Assembly: GCA_003138365.1 (NCBI GenBank)
Contig: PLFY01000088.1
Location: 1-64,000 of the forward strand
Origin: Acidobacteriaceae bacterium
Lineage (GTDB): Bacteria > Acidobacteriota > Terriglobia > Terriglobales > Acidobacteriaceae
Length of the DNA stretch: 64,000 bases
Direction of reading: 5' to 3'
Under the pieces are notes generated by a model, which had not been told where the DNA came from, ran no database searches, and saw only the letters and a program-made list of their open reading frames with translations. Positions 9,684 to 18,896 of the stretch are shown here, piece after piece. Made by a program: the position numbers and the translations under genes. Numbering within the stretch: position 1 is the stretch's first letter; the number at the start of each line of letters is the position of its first letter.

Positions 9684-10686
9684 CGCAGCCCTTCTTGGAC
9701 CGTGGGTCCGGCGCTTTCTTCTTGAGTATCTGGTGACTGAACGCAATCTGGCACGCAATACGCAACGGAGTTACCGAGATACGCTTTGTTTGCTACTTCC
9801 GTTCGCGGCCAGGAGTACGCGGAAAGAGATCGACCAGCTCACCGTGATTGATGTGTCTGCGGACTTGGTTCGATTGTTCTTGCAAAATCTGGAGCAAGTT
9901 CGCAGGTGCGGAACGGCAACGCGGAATCAGCGACTGGCCGCCATCCACTCGCTGTCTCGTTATATAGGGCTGCACAGCCCCGAACACGTCGCTTGGTGCG
10001 GACAAATCCGTGTTATCCCGCCCAAGCGAGCGCCCCGGTCGTGTATCACCTATCTTGAGAAATCTGAGATGGACGCTCTGTTGGATGCCCCGGACAAATT
10101 CACCGAGCAAGGCCGCCGGGACCATGCGTTGCTGCTGTTTCTCTACAACACGGGTGCACGGGCCGACGAAGCAGCACATACGACGGTCGGCGATCTGACT
10201 CTGACGAAAGCCAGCAGCAAGGAGCACTCCTTGGTTCAGATACATGGAAAGGGCGACAAGCTGAGACGCTGTCCACTCTGGCCGCAGACGGTGATGGAAC
10301 TCGCGCCTCTGATACGCAGCCGAAACGATACCGGCCACGTGTTCCTCAATCGACGCGGCGAACCTATCACCCGGTTTGGAATCCACGCCATGGTCGAGAG
10401 ATACGCTCAGAAGATCTCAGCTCACATGCTATCTCTCAAGAATAAGCGCGTGAGCCCACATACGATTCGGCATACAACGGCAACCCATCTACTCCGTGCC
10501 GGGGTTGACATCAATACGATCCGCGCATGGCTCGGCCACGTCTCTCTCAACACCACGAACGTCTATGCCGAGGTCGATCTGGAAATGAAGGCCAAAGCGC
10601 TTGCCACCTGTGAAATCAAGACCGAGAAGGAGCACAAACACTGGAGGGCGGACCCCGGATTGCTCCGGTTCCTTCAATCGCTGTAG
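9676..10686 (+). CDS. Tyrosine recombinase/integrase (RitC-like, third recombinase of a RIT element)
   Basis: LFLYNTGARADEAAHTTVGDL, SPHTIRHTTATHLLRAGVDINTIRAWLGHVSLNTTNVYAEVD (R-HxxR-H/W-Y). Confidence 0.88.
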   Translation: MTDAALLGPWVRRFLLEYLVTERNLARNTQRSYRDTLCLLLPFAARSTRKEIDQLTVIDVSADLVRLFLQNLEQVRRCGTATRNQRLAAIHSLSRYIGLHSPEHVAWCGQIRVIPPKRAPRSCITYLEKSEMDALLDAPDKFTEQGRRDHALLLFLYNTGARADEAAHTTVGDLTLTKASSKEHSLVQIHGKGDKLRRCPLWPQTVMELAPLIRSRNDTGHVFLNRRGEPITRFGIHAMVERYAQKISAHMLSLKNKRVSPHTIRHTTATHLLRAGVDINTIRAWLGHVSLNTTNVYAEVDLEMKAKALATCEIKTEKEHKHWRADPGLLRFLQSL

Positions 10687-10690
10687 TCTG

Positions 10691-10802
10691 GTTATGTGGC
10701 GTTCAAATACTGAAACGGAGCGAATATGGCTGCTTGTTTTGCTGAACGCCACATAACGGGCTGCGCCACAGAAGAACTCTTATGTGGCCGACCACATAAG
10801 AG
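10691..10802. repeat. Two nested palindromes with TTATGTGG core, probable right end of the RIT remnant
   Basis: gttatgtggcgttca (10691-10705)/tgaacgccacataac (10743-10757), perfect 15 bp; ctcttatgtgg (10777-10787)/ccacataagag (10792-10802), perfect 11 bp. Confidence 0.8.
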
Positions 10803-11702
10803 GTCAATCAATACGAAGCATTTCAGCAGGTAGTTGTAAAACACCAGGTCGATGAAGTAAGGCTGCGACTCGGTCGTCACGCGATATTGGCGGCCAACGA
10901 AAGCAACGCCCTTGCCCAACTCCAATAGAAACGGTTGCAGGTTCTCGATGATCGCCGTTTCCAGATCCGATTCGCGAAGTTGCGCTCTATCTGGCAGGTC
11001 AAGAAAATCCAGGACGTAGGGCTGCTTGATGACGTCGATGGGCTGACTGACCACTTGCCCCTGCGCGGCCAGAGCCAGCACTCCGGCCTTATCGCGGCTC
11101 TTGAGCAGGCGGGCAAAGAGCAAGCTGTGAATCTGCCGTTCCAAGATGCGAATACTCCATCCACACTTTTCCGCCTCTATTTCATAGAACCGCCGCTCAA
11201 CCGGATTCTCCACCCTGGAGAGAGTGAGGTAGTGGGACCAACTCAGGTTGGGAGAAAATCCATGCAGCTCATTCTTCGCAACCAGGGCCGTCTGCATTTC
11301 AGATACGACATCCGCCTGAGTGATCGAACTGAATTCAGCAGACAGTGTCTGCTGAATTGGAGACCTATCGCTAAATGACTGATAAAACAGGCGCATATGG
11401 CGCAAATTCACTATCGAAAACCCCTGACCGTAACGTTCGGTCAGTTGCTCCGAAAGCTCATCCAGAACGCCTTGGCCATACTCGGCCCGGCGCTCGCCGC
11501 TCTGCAACGCCTCAACGATCTCGCGTCCGATCAGCCAGTAGGCGATCACCATATTGCTGTTGACGGCGCGCACCACGTTGCCGCGAGCCTGCTCCAGAAT
11601 CGAGACCACACGATCCATCAAGCTGCCCAGACCAACAGAGAAACCTTCGCTCGTCGCCGGGTTGGGCTGCTGAGTGATCTTCGCCTGCTTTTTCGTCGCC
11701 AT
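10692..11702 (-). pseudogene. DUF1016 (YhcG-like, PD-(D/E)xK nuclease) protein with truncated, altered C-terminus
   Basis: IAYWLIGREIVEALQSGERRAEYGQGVLDELSEQLTERYGQGFS, FIDLVFYNYLLKCFVLIDL then unrelated LCGRPHKSSS... coded by the palindrome region. Confidence 0.8.
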
Positions 11703-11767
11703 GCATACTCCTGAATCTCAATCCAATTCGGCACGTAGCGTGTGCCGAATCTCATTTTCTTCTTCGG

Positions 11768-11794
11768 CAGTTGTTCGGAGTTTCCGAACAACTG
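11768..11794. promoter_or_regulatory. 11-bp inverted repeat upstream of the DUF1016 gene
   Basis: cagttgttcgg-agttt-ccgaacaactg. Confidence 0.5.
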
Positions 11795-12215
11795 GTAGGT
11801 CGCCCTCGATTTGAACTGTTTTCCATTTTGGAAGCAGTTGGCTCGGTCATCATGCACGGTCTACAGGTTCCTCCAAACGGCAACTACAGGCTATTCGGCT
11901 CTACCATGTGATCGACACAGTGGTGCAACTATATCCGCCGACAGCCGCATCAATCAGCCACATACACTCGACTCAGCTAACGGCTTGATTCGTGATTCGC
12001 GTCATGCCGCACGGTTCCCGAACTTGAAACCTGGGAGGGCAAGGAACCTTGCTGAACAAGTTTGCTGGCAAGGTCACCTTACGCCAACAGCCCTTACCAA
12101 ACAGAGGAGTCCATGCCGGTTATCCAATGATCGGCATGGACCTGAATCGTCGGCAATCCGGATATCGATGCTGATCCCCAAGAGCCGGTTCGTACCGTCG
12201 TACTATTCAATGCCT

Positions 12216-12467
12216 TTACTTGGCAGCCTTCTTTTGCGCAGCCCAGCGCTTTCTGGCGGCTTCCGCAATGCGGGCGCGGCCCTCTGGTGACAGATTACGT
12301 TTCTTCTTGCGTTTTGGGGTCGCCGTAGTGCCAGGCTGCACCTTTGGCGGTCTGCCGGCCTTCCGTTTCGCTACGGTGACCGCTGATCCGGCCGCGAGGA
12401 GCGCGCGGGCTTGTTTGAGCGTCGCGATCTCCGCATCAATGAGTGCAATAGCCTCTTTCAGAGCCAT
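12216..12467 (-). CDS. Small basic protein of unknown function, possibly DNA-binding
   Basis: MALKEAIALIDAEIATLKQARALLA...KRKAGRPPKV...KRKKKRNLSPEGRARIAEAARKRWAAQKKAAK; AT-hook-like GRPPK. Confidence 0.5.
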   Translation of the reverse strand: MALKEAIALIDAEIATLKQARALLAAGSAVTVAKRKAGRPPKVQPGTTATPKRKKKRNLSPEGRARIAEAARKRWAAQKKAAK

Positions 12468-12592
12468 GCCGGAATTATATCTCTGAGGAGCCATGCCGCC
12501 CACGGCCAGCGCTTTTTCCCCCGCTCCCCGCACGGTTACGCTAACCGGAGCTGTGGCGGCTGTGAACAACCCGATGGATTGCAACTTCTCAG

Positions 12593-12829
12593 ATGCAAGG
12601 TGATAGCGCCGATGAGGATCTTGCAATGTTTTCTAGTCTTTTTGGGGAAATGGGGGTAAAGCCAATTGTCAAACCCAGTCGGAACATAACTCCCGACGAC
12701 CTTCGGCAACATAACGTGATCTTGCTTGGCTTGCCATTTCAGAATGTTGCAGTTGCTGAGCTCATTGTCACGGGGATCTCAACTTCAAAAGTTGGGCAGA
12801 CTGGTGCTCTTTCTTGGGTTCCGGTATGA
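12593..12829 (+). pseudogene. Possible fragment of a regulator C-terminal domain
   Basis: GDSADEDLAMFSSLFGEMGVKPIVKPSRNITPDDLRQHNVILLGLPFQN; no full gene around it. Confidence 0.25.
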
Positions 12830-12830
12830 G

Positions 12831-13515
12831 TCAGGGATTCCCCACCTCGGCGTGTCCCCTTTCGATTTCGCGCCTGTTTCTCTTTGCCTTGTACATGGCG
12901 GCGTCCGCGGCGCTTAAGAGGCCATCGTTGGTGGTGGCGTCTGCCGGATAGAGGGCCATGCCGACGCTGGCGGAACCATGCAGCAGGTGCCCACCGATGG
13001 CAAACGGATCGTCGAAGCAGCGCTCCAGGCGCCGCGCGATCTCCTCGACATCGGCGCGGCTTCGCGCCACCGGGACCAGTGCGACGAATTCGTCGCCGCC
13101 CAGGCGCGCCAGCTTGTCCTGAGGGCGAAGCTGCCGCTTCATTCTGAACGTGGCTTCCTGCAGATAAAGATCTCCGAGATGATGTCCATATAAGTCGTTC
13201 ACCTGCTTGAATTCATCGAGGTCGATGTAGATGAGTCCAAAGATCCCGGCCGTTTCACGGGCTTCGCGAATCTGCCGATCCAGGTGCTTGTCCAGCGAGA
13301 AACGATTGTGAATGTCGGTGAGCAGGTCGAACTCCGAGCGGTGGACCAGGTCGGAGTAGAGGCGGCGGGTTTCGATGGCCAGAGCCGCTAGGCCAACCGC
13401 CATGGAGAGCGTCTTCGTCTCGTTGGCGGAGGGTTTGGTCAGCCGATCGAAGGCTGCGAAGACTGTGCCGGGAGGCGGCCCGGAGCGGGCGGGAATGTCA
13501 AGCTGGACGATGCGC
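12831..13515 (-). pseudogene. GGDEF diguanylate cyclase, 5'-truncated
   Basis: RSEFDLLTDIHNRFSLDKHLDRQI...LARLGGDEFVALVP...ADAAMYKAKR; frame continues upstream of ATG 13403 (IVQLDIPARSGPPPGTVFAAFDRLTKPSANETKTLS) until about 13515, where homology-like sequence ends. Confidence 0.7.
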
Positions 13516-13516
13516 A

Positions 13517-13693
13517 GTCCAGGCGCGGGCCCTCACCCGCTACAAGGAACGCATGGCTCGCATGGTTCTTGCACAGCTTCTCGAAACTGGTCTGCTTGTT
13601 TCTGCCGGTTCACGAGCACCTGTTCGCCTGGGCTTTCCGATCAGCGTTGTGGAGCGTTGGTTCCCGGCGCTCTACCCTGCAAATTCCCGTTGA
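13517..13693 (+). pseudogene. C-terminal fragment resembling a Fic-family protein
   Basis: QARALTRYKERMARMVLAQLLETGLLVSAGSRAPVRLGFPISVVERWFPALYPANSR*, no upstream portion. Confidence 0.45.
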
Positions 13694-13714
13694 GATGCGC
13701 GGTAACGCCCAAAT

Positions 13715-13788
13715 TGAGCGATATAATCTGATTGTATCGCTCATGTTTATGGGGTATGATGAGCGATAGAAAGGTCCGTAATCGCTCA
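13715..13788. promoter_or_regulatory. Two operator-like palindromes TGAGCGAT(A)-N11/12-(T)ATCGCTCA upstream of the Fic gene
   Basis: tgagcgata (13715-13723)/tatcgctca (13735-13743) and tgagcgat (13760-13767)/atcgctca (13781-13788); the second abuts the ATG at 13788. Confidence 0.8.
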
Positions 13789-14897
13789 TGGCATGGAACT
13801 GGCAAAACCCGGATTGGCCGAATTTCAAGTGGGACCGTTCTCGGATGGCTGCTGCCGAGGAGCAGTTTCTCGTTGGTGCGGGCGTTGTCATCGGCACGGC
13901 CAAGCACTTGGGCGAAAACGAGCGCAATCAACTTCTCGTAGAAGCGATGAGTGGAGAAGCGCTGACGACCTCCGAGATTGAAGGTGAAATTCTCAATCGG
14001 GCCAGTGTTCAGTCTTCCGTCCAGCGCCAGCTTGGGCTGGTTGCTGACAAGCGGCGCGCCACGCCAGCAGAACAGGGGATTGCCGAAATGATGGTCGATC
14101 TTTTCCGATCATCCGCTGAGCCTGTTTCAAACGAGCTGCTGTTTCGCTGGCACCGGATGGTGGTCGCTGGCCGAAATGACCTCGGCAATATCGGGAGTTA
14201 TCGCACCGGCAAGGAGCCAATGCAGGTTATTTCTGGCCGGATTGGCGCACAGAAAGTGCATTTTGAAGCTCCTCCATCGAAGCGGGTTCCGTCAGAGATG
14301 AAGCGGTTCATCGCATGGTTCAATCAAACGATGCCGCAGGGTGCGGAACCCCTGTCCGCCATTACAAGGGCGGGCATTGCCCATCTGTATTTCGAGTCCA
14401 TCCATCCGTTTGAAGATGGCAACGGTCGGATCGGCCGCGCCGTCGCAGAAAAGGCGATGGCGCAGAGCTTCGGTCAACCCCTGCTCGTCGCTTTAGCCAC
14501 GACGATTCTTGCTCACCAGAAAAGCTATTACGAGGCCCTTGAACGGGCCAACAAGCGGGTTGATGTGAATGAGTGGCTCACATGGTTCGCTGACATCGCC
14601 TTGGAAGCGCAGCGCCGGACCATCACGCAGGTGGAGTTCCTGATTGCCAAAACAAAGCTACTGGACCGGCTGCGCGACCGCATCAATGACAGGCAGCAGA
14701 AGGCGCTCCTGCGGATCTTCCGGGAAGGTCCCGACGGGTTCAAGGGGGGACTGAGTGCGGGCAACTACAGCACGATCACCGGCGCTTCCCCAGCCACAAC
14801 AACCCGCGATTTATCCGACCTCACAGAAAAGGGCGCGCTCGTCCGTACGGGTGAACGCAAGCACGCTCGCTATGCGCTGAATCTGGCCAGAGACTGA
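13788..14897 (+). CDS. Fic/DOC-family protein (DUF4172 N-terminus, C-terminal winged helix)
   Basis: HPFEDGNGRIGR Fic motif; TTSEIEGE inhibitory-type motif; YSTITGASPATTTRDLSDLTEKGAL wHTH-like C-terminus. Confidence 0.9.
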   Translation: MAWNWQNPDWPNFKWDRSRMAAAEEQFLVGAGVVIGTAKHLGENERNQLLVEAMSGEALTTSEIEGEILNRASVQSSVQRQLGLVADKRRATPAEQGIAEMMVDLFRSSAEPVSNELLFRWHRMVVAGRNDLGNIGSYRTGKEPMQVISGRIGAQKVHFEAPPSKRVPSEMKRFIAWFNQTMPQGAEPLSAITRAGIAHLYFESIHPFEDGNGRIGRAVAEKAMAQSFGQPLLVALATTILAHQKSYYEALERANKRVDVNEWLTWFADIALEAQRRTITQVEFLIAKTKLLDRLRDRINDRQQKALLRIFREGPDGFKGGLSAGNYSTITGASPATTTRDLSDLTEKGALVRTGERKHARYALNLARD

Positions 14898-14931
14898 AAC
14901 GCCAAGGCAGTACGGGCGTCGGGGTTTTGAC

Positions 14932-14964
14932 GTCGCGCCCCGCGCGGGGCGCGTGGATTGAAAC
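14932..14964 (+). CRISPR. Single orphan type I-C-like CRISPR repeat (no array)
   Basis: GTCGCGCCCCGCGCGGGGCGCGTGGATTGAAAC (33 nt), matches the GTCGC...GCGTGGATTGAAAC form typical of I-C repeats; opposite-strand translation gives VSIHAPRAGRD, a known mistranslation of such repeats. Confidence 0.7.
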
Positions 14965-15189
14965 AAAGTCGTGCGCTTCGCGGTCTCTGGCCGGTTCTCT
15001 TTTCTCCATCCCCCCCACGGTTTGACTTGTTGTGGTTCATTCGGTTTTGAATCCCTCGACTTCCTGCAATGAATCCACTACTTCCCCGCCGCTTCCTTCA
15101 TGCGAATTCCTTTGGTTACTATCGGTTAGCGCATAGTCTTCTACACTCATACACGAGTGCTGTAAGATACATCACAACAAGGAAACCAT

Positions 15190-15705
15190 ATGCCTGCCGC
15201 GAAGAAGGCCACATCCCGACCGAAGCGCAGGGTCATCTCTCCCGCAGAGAAGCGCACTCAACTCCGGTTGACCGTCGATTCCAAATTTACCAAGAGCCAT
15301 TTCAACCAACTTTTTGCCGTGCTCAAAATCCGGCGAAAGAACGCCCTCGCTGAGCACATCATCATGAGTTTCAAGAGCAAGGCCGCTCAAGCGCAGCTTG
15401 TTGCATTTTACAACAACCAGTGGTTGAACATTCCATTTTAGAGTATCGACACCGCTTTCGTATTCCCTTTGACCTTCGAGATCGCCGATGAACTGGAGAG
15501 AGTTGGCGGAGAGGTTCTCGGCGGGGTGAATCGGTCCAAGGCATTTTGCCTGATGGTGGTCTATTTCTCCTTCGTCCATAAATTGAAGAAGTGGGGTGGC
15601 TGCCTTAGTACAGTTACCACAATAGGTTGTGGTACGAGAAGTATTAACCCCGTGAAACCGAGGATAGTCGCCGCACGCACTACGGTGCCAAGGAAAGAAG
15701 GGTGA
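15190..15705 (+). pseudogene. Paralogue of 8707-9132 interrupted by an in-frame TAG
   Basis: Two ORFs in one frame (15190-15441, 15469-15705) together match the 8707-9132 protein; TAG at 15439-15441 sits where the paralogue has CAA. Confidence 0.75.
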
Positions 15706-15879
15706 AAGATGAGTGACGGATTAACTGATTCACGAGAACGGGTAAATCTAAATCCGCCAAAAGCACGAGTTGTGGAGCGTCGCGATTGGGGCGGCGGTAT
15801 TTCGGGAACGCCTCAATCTTGCCCAATAGACACCACTTTAGTGCTCGGATCGGTGCTATAATTGGTGTATGGAGGAAAT

Positions 15880-16077
15880 ATGAGAGCAACCGTATCGCTC
15901 GACGACGATCTGCTACGAACGGCGGAAGAGTACAGCGGCTTGACTGAAAGAGCGGCGTTGATTCGTGCCGCGCTAAAGTCGTTGATTGCGCGGGAAGCCG
16001 GTCGCAGGCTTCTGGCGTTGGCTGGGACCGCTCCGAACATTGAAGACGTGCGGAGATTGCGAGTAGACGAACAGTGA
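15880..16077 (+). CDS. VapB-type antitoxin
   Basis: MRATVSLDDDLLRTAEEYSGLTERAALIRAALKSLIAREAGRRLLALAGT; overlaps PIN toxin GTGA. Confidence 0.85.
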   Translation: MRATVSLDDDLLRTAEEYSGLTERAALIRAALKSLIAREAGRRLLALAGTAPNIEDVRRLRVDEQ

Positions 16078-16448
16078 TTCTCGCGGACACTTCAATCTGG
16101 ATCGCCATGTTTCGTACTGGCGCTTACAAGGCAGAGTTGGACACATTGATTGCCAATGACCAACTCTGCATTCACCCATTTTTGATTGCGGAGTTGGCGC
16201 TCGGCACGTTGCCGGAACGCCGAAAAACACTAGCGTATCTCGACCACCTGATTTCAATCCGCCCGGTGCGGTTGGAGGATGTTCGGCACATGATCGAAGC
16301 TCGGGGATTTGCCTCGAAGGGGATCGGCTTGACGGACGCACATTTGATTGCCTCCTGCCTGGCAACTCCGGGTACCCAAATATGGACTCTAGACGGAAAA
16401 CTCGGCAAAGTCGCCGAATCCCTAAGCATCCGCACTACTCTCCCTTAA
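16074..16448 (+). CDS. VapC-type PIN-domain ribonuclease
   Basis: ILADTSIWIAMFR, HPFLIAELALG, GLTDAHLIASC, IWTLDGKL. Confidence 0.9.
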   Translation: MILADTSIWIAMFRTGAYKAELDTLIANDQLCIHPFLIAELALGTLPERRKTLAYLDHLISIRPVRLEDVRHMIEARGFASKGIGLTDAHLIASCLATPGTQIWTLDGKLGKVAESLSIRTTLP

Positions 16449-17447
16449 CAACCCTCGCCCACACCATTGCGTGCATCTTTTGACGTGAGCAAGCCATTAT
16501 GCTCTTCGGCAAGTGCATACAGCTCGTCCATTCGAGTGCGGGGCATAGATAGAGTATGCAGTCGCAACGCCGCCATCTCAATATAGTTCCATTATGGAAT
16601 GATATGGACACTCTAAGATCTACTGATCGTGCCCATTTTCCGGGTTCATCCGGCATCCGGATGAACCGGCCGCACGAAAGCTGCGAGCAGCAGTGGAATG
16701 ATTCCGACTAGACTGCCGTGACAGTGAGTCGATAACTCGTAACTCGTAGAAAGCAGGGGCAATGGATGGCCACTCTTAGCGCTCTGAGACCCTTGGTAAT
16801 CGTTATTGTGACCTTAACGTGCCTGCGGTTTTTACCTGATTTGACTGCAACCTTTGCCCGTACGAGGCAGAGGTCAGCGATTTTTCCTACCTGTTCCGCA
16901 GGACAGCAGAGGTTTGGGACAGTTTTCCTCCCTCGACTTTTTCGCGACTTCTTCCGCAGAACAGCAGAGGTTTGTCAACTTTTGTGTAAATTGCCAAAAG
17001 TGTGCCCAGATTGCGTCTGGATTGTGCCCACGTCGGCTTCCCTGCTCCCAGAGTTCTATTGTGCGCACAAAAAGTTCCCTTTTAAGAAACAATCCGGCAT
17101 CGAAGAATCATGCTATTCCATGTATGTTAGGTTCCCTGCAAAGGAACATCTCGCACATGACGAATTACACTGCCAAGACACTCGGTCCACAGACCTCCAC
17201 CCTCTTCGTTGAACTCAACGAGAAAAACAAACGCTGCTGTCACGGCAACAGTTCATGAAACCAAGATCCGTTGGTGGCCTACTTTTGCCCCACCGTAACA
17301 CCCCGCGATCACGGCGTACTATTGCCAATCCTTGCTCCGGCGCTCATGCCAATGTGGCGGCGGATACAGGTCATCGTGACAAGATGGCTGTATCTGCTGA
17401 TTATAGTTTATTCTAAATCAGATGGATCAGCCATCAGGAGAGCGGCC

Positions 17448-18491
17448 ATGGTAAAGACAGCGAAGGCATCCCGCGGTGTCTGGGAGAACCCGCCGGGGTC
17501 GGGAGTTTGGTGGATTTTGTATTATGTCAACGGTGTTCGTCATCGGGAAAAGGTTGGCCGCAAGTCAGATGCAATCGCACTGTATCAACGGCGCAAGTCT
17601 GATGCACGCGCCGGCCGCAAGTTGCCGGACCTGAGACGCGGTGATGTAGTCACTGTAGCTGAGCTGGCGGCGGATGCAGTCGAGTACGCGCGGACCCATC
17701 TCCGGACTTCACGTGATTATGTTAGCCGAGCAAAGATCATTCAGCCCGATCTTGGCTTCCGTCTTGCCTTTGAGGTTACCCCTCTGGAATTGGATCGCTG
17801 GATCGCCAAACACTGCCACACAGCAGCCACAGCGAACCGCTACAGGTCATTTTTCTCACTGTGCTTTCGTGAGGGCCAGCGGAACGGCAAGGTCGATGGG
17901 AACCCGGCGCGACTGGTCCGGCTCCGGCACGAGGAAAACGCCAGGCTTCGATTCTTGGGCAGGGACGAATATGCAAAGTTGGCCGCAATCATCCAGCGCG
18001 ATCATCCTGAGCATTTCCCGTCATTTGTTATATCAGTCTTCACCGGAATGCGCTTGTCGGAACAGTTCAGTCTCACTTGGGGTCAGGTGGACTTCGAGCG
18101 GCGCATAATCCGCTTGACCAGGACGAAGAATGGCTCGGCCCGCAATGTGCCCCTCAATAGCGCCACGCTGAATGCTCTGCAGTCACAGCGCAACCATGTG
18201 CCTCACAAGCCGGGAGATATGGTCTTCCCCCGTCCTGGCCCGGCATCAGATTACAGGTGGTGGTTCAAGCCCGCGCTCAGAGAAGCGGGCATCGTGGGAT
18301 ACACATGGCATTCCAACCGACATACGTTTTGCTCTTGGCTTGCCATAGCGGGGGTCAGTATCAAAGAGATTCAGGTTTTGGCCGGCCACAAAACAATTGC
18401 AATGGCCGCTCGCTATGCGCATCTATCACCTGATGTCGCGGCTTCGGCATCAGAGCGTCTCGTCCTTCCCGCAACCCCAAGCACTGTCTGA
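17448..18491 (+). CDS. Tyrosine site-specific integrase
   Basis: Start ATG 17448 with AGGAG upstream; SVFTGMRLSEQFSLTWGQVDF, WHSNRHTFCSWLAIAGVSIKEIQVLAGHKTIAMAARYAHLS. Confidence 0.9.
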   Translation: MVKTAKASRGVWENPPGSGVWWILYYVNGVRHREKVGRKSDAIALYQRRKSDARAGRKLPDLRRGDVVTVAELAADAVEYARTHLRTSRDYVSRAKIIQPDLGFRLAFEVTPLELDRWIAKHCHTAATANRYRSFFSLCFREGQRNGKVDGNPARLVRLRHEENARLRFLGRDEYAKLAAIIQRDHPEHFPSFVISVFTGMRLSEQFSLTWGQVDFERRIIRLTRTKNGSARNVPLNSATLNALQSQRNHVPHKPGDMVFPRPGPASDYRWWFKPALREAGIVGYTWHSNRHTFCSWLAIAGVSIKEIQVLAGHKTIAMAARYAHLSPDVAASASERLVLPATPSTV

Positions 18492-18586
18492 GCCAACAGC
18501 CATCACAACAGCCACTAGATGAAAACTGTCTCTCGACAAGAAGAGGCAGTTTTGTCTATAAAGTATTTAGTTTCTAATATTTAGAA

Positions 18587-18662
18587 TGGAGCCGAAGATC
18601 GGAGTCGAACCGACGACCTGCTGATTACGAATCAGCTGCTCTACCAACTGAGCTACTTCGGC
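18587..18662 (-). tRNA. tRNA-Thr (anticodon CGT)
   Basis: Minus strand GCCGAAGTAGCTCAGTTGGTAGAGCAGCTGATTCGTAATCAGCAGGTCGTCGGTTCGACTCCGATCTTCGGCTCCA. Confidence 0.95.
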
Positions 18663-18896
18663 TTGCTACTCATCAGATTGTATAGTCGCGGCCAGATTCG
18701 GTAAAGTTTGGGCGGCGAATAAAAACATGCTGGGACCGACGATTCAACTCGCGTTGAGGATTGCAATTGTGTGGGCGGCGGCCATTCCGATGGCTGTAGC
18801 GGTGGGTGCGCTCTTCCAGCCAAGCTCGCTGTAGCCTTTTGCTTTGTGCGTTTGATCATGCGTCCCACTGAGCGGAAAGGAGCTATACTCCGTCCC

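Noticed and set aside
14821-15018. 65-aa minus ORF containing VSIHAPRAGRD
   Set aside because: Spurious translation of the orphan CRISPR repeat.
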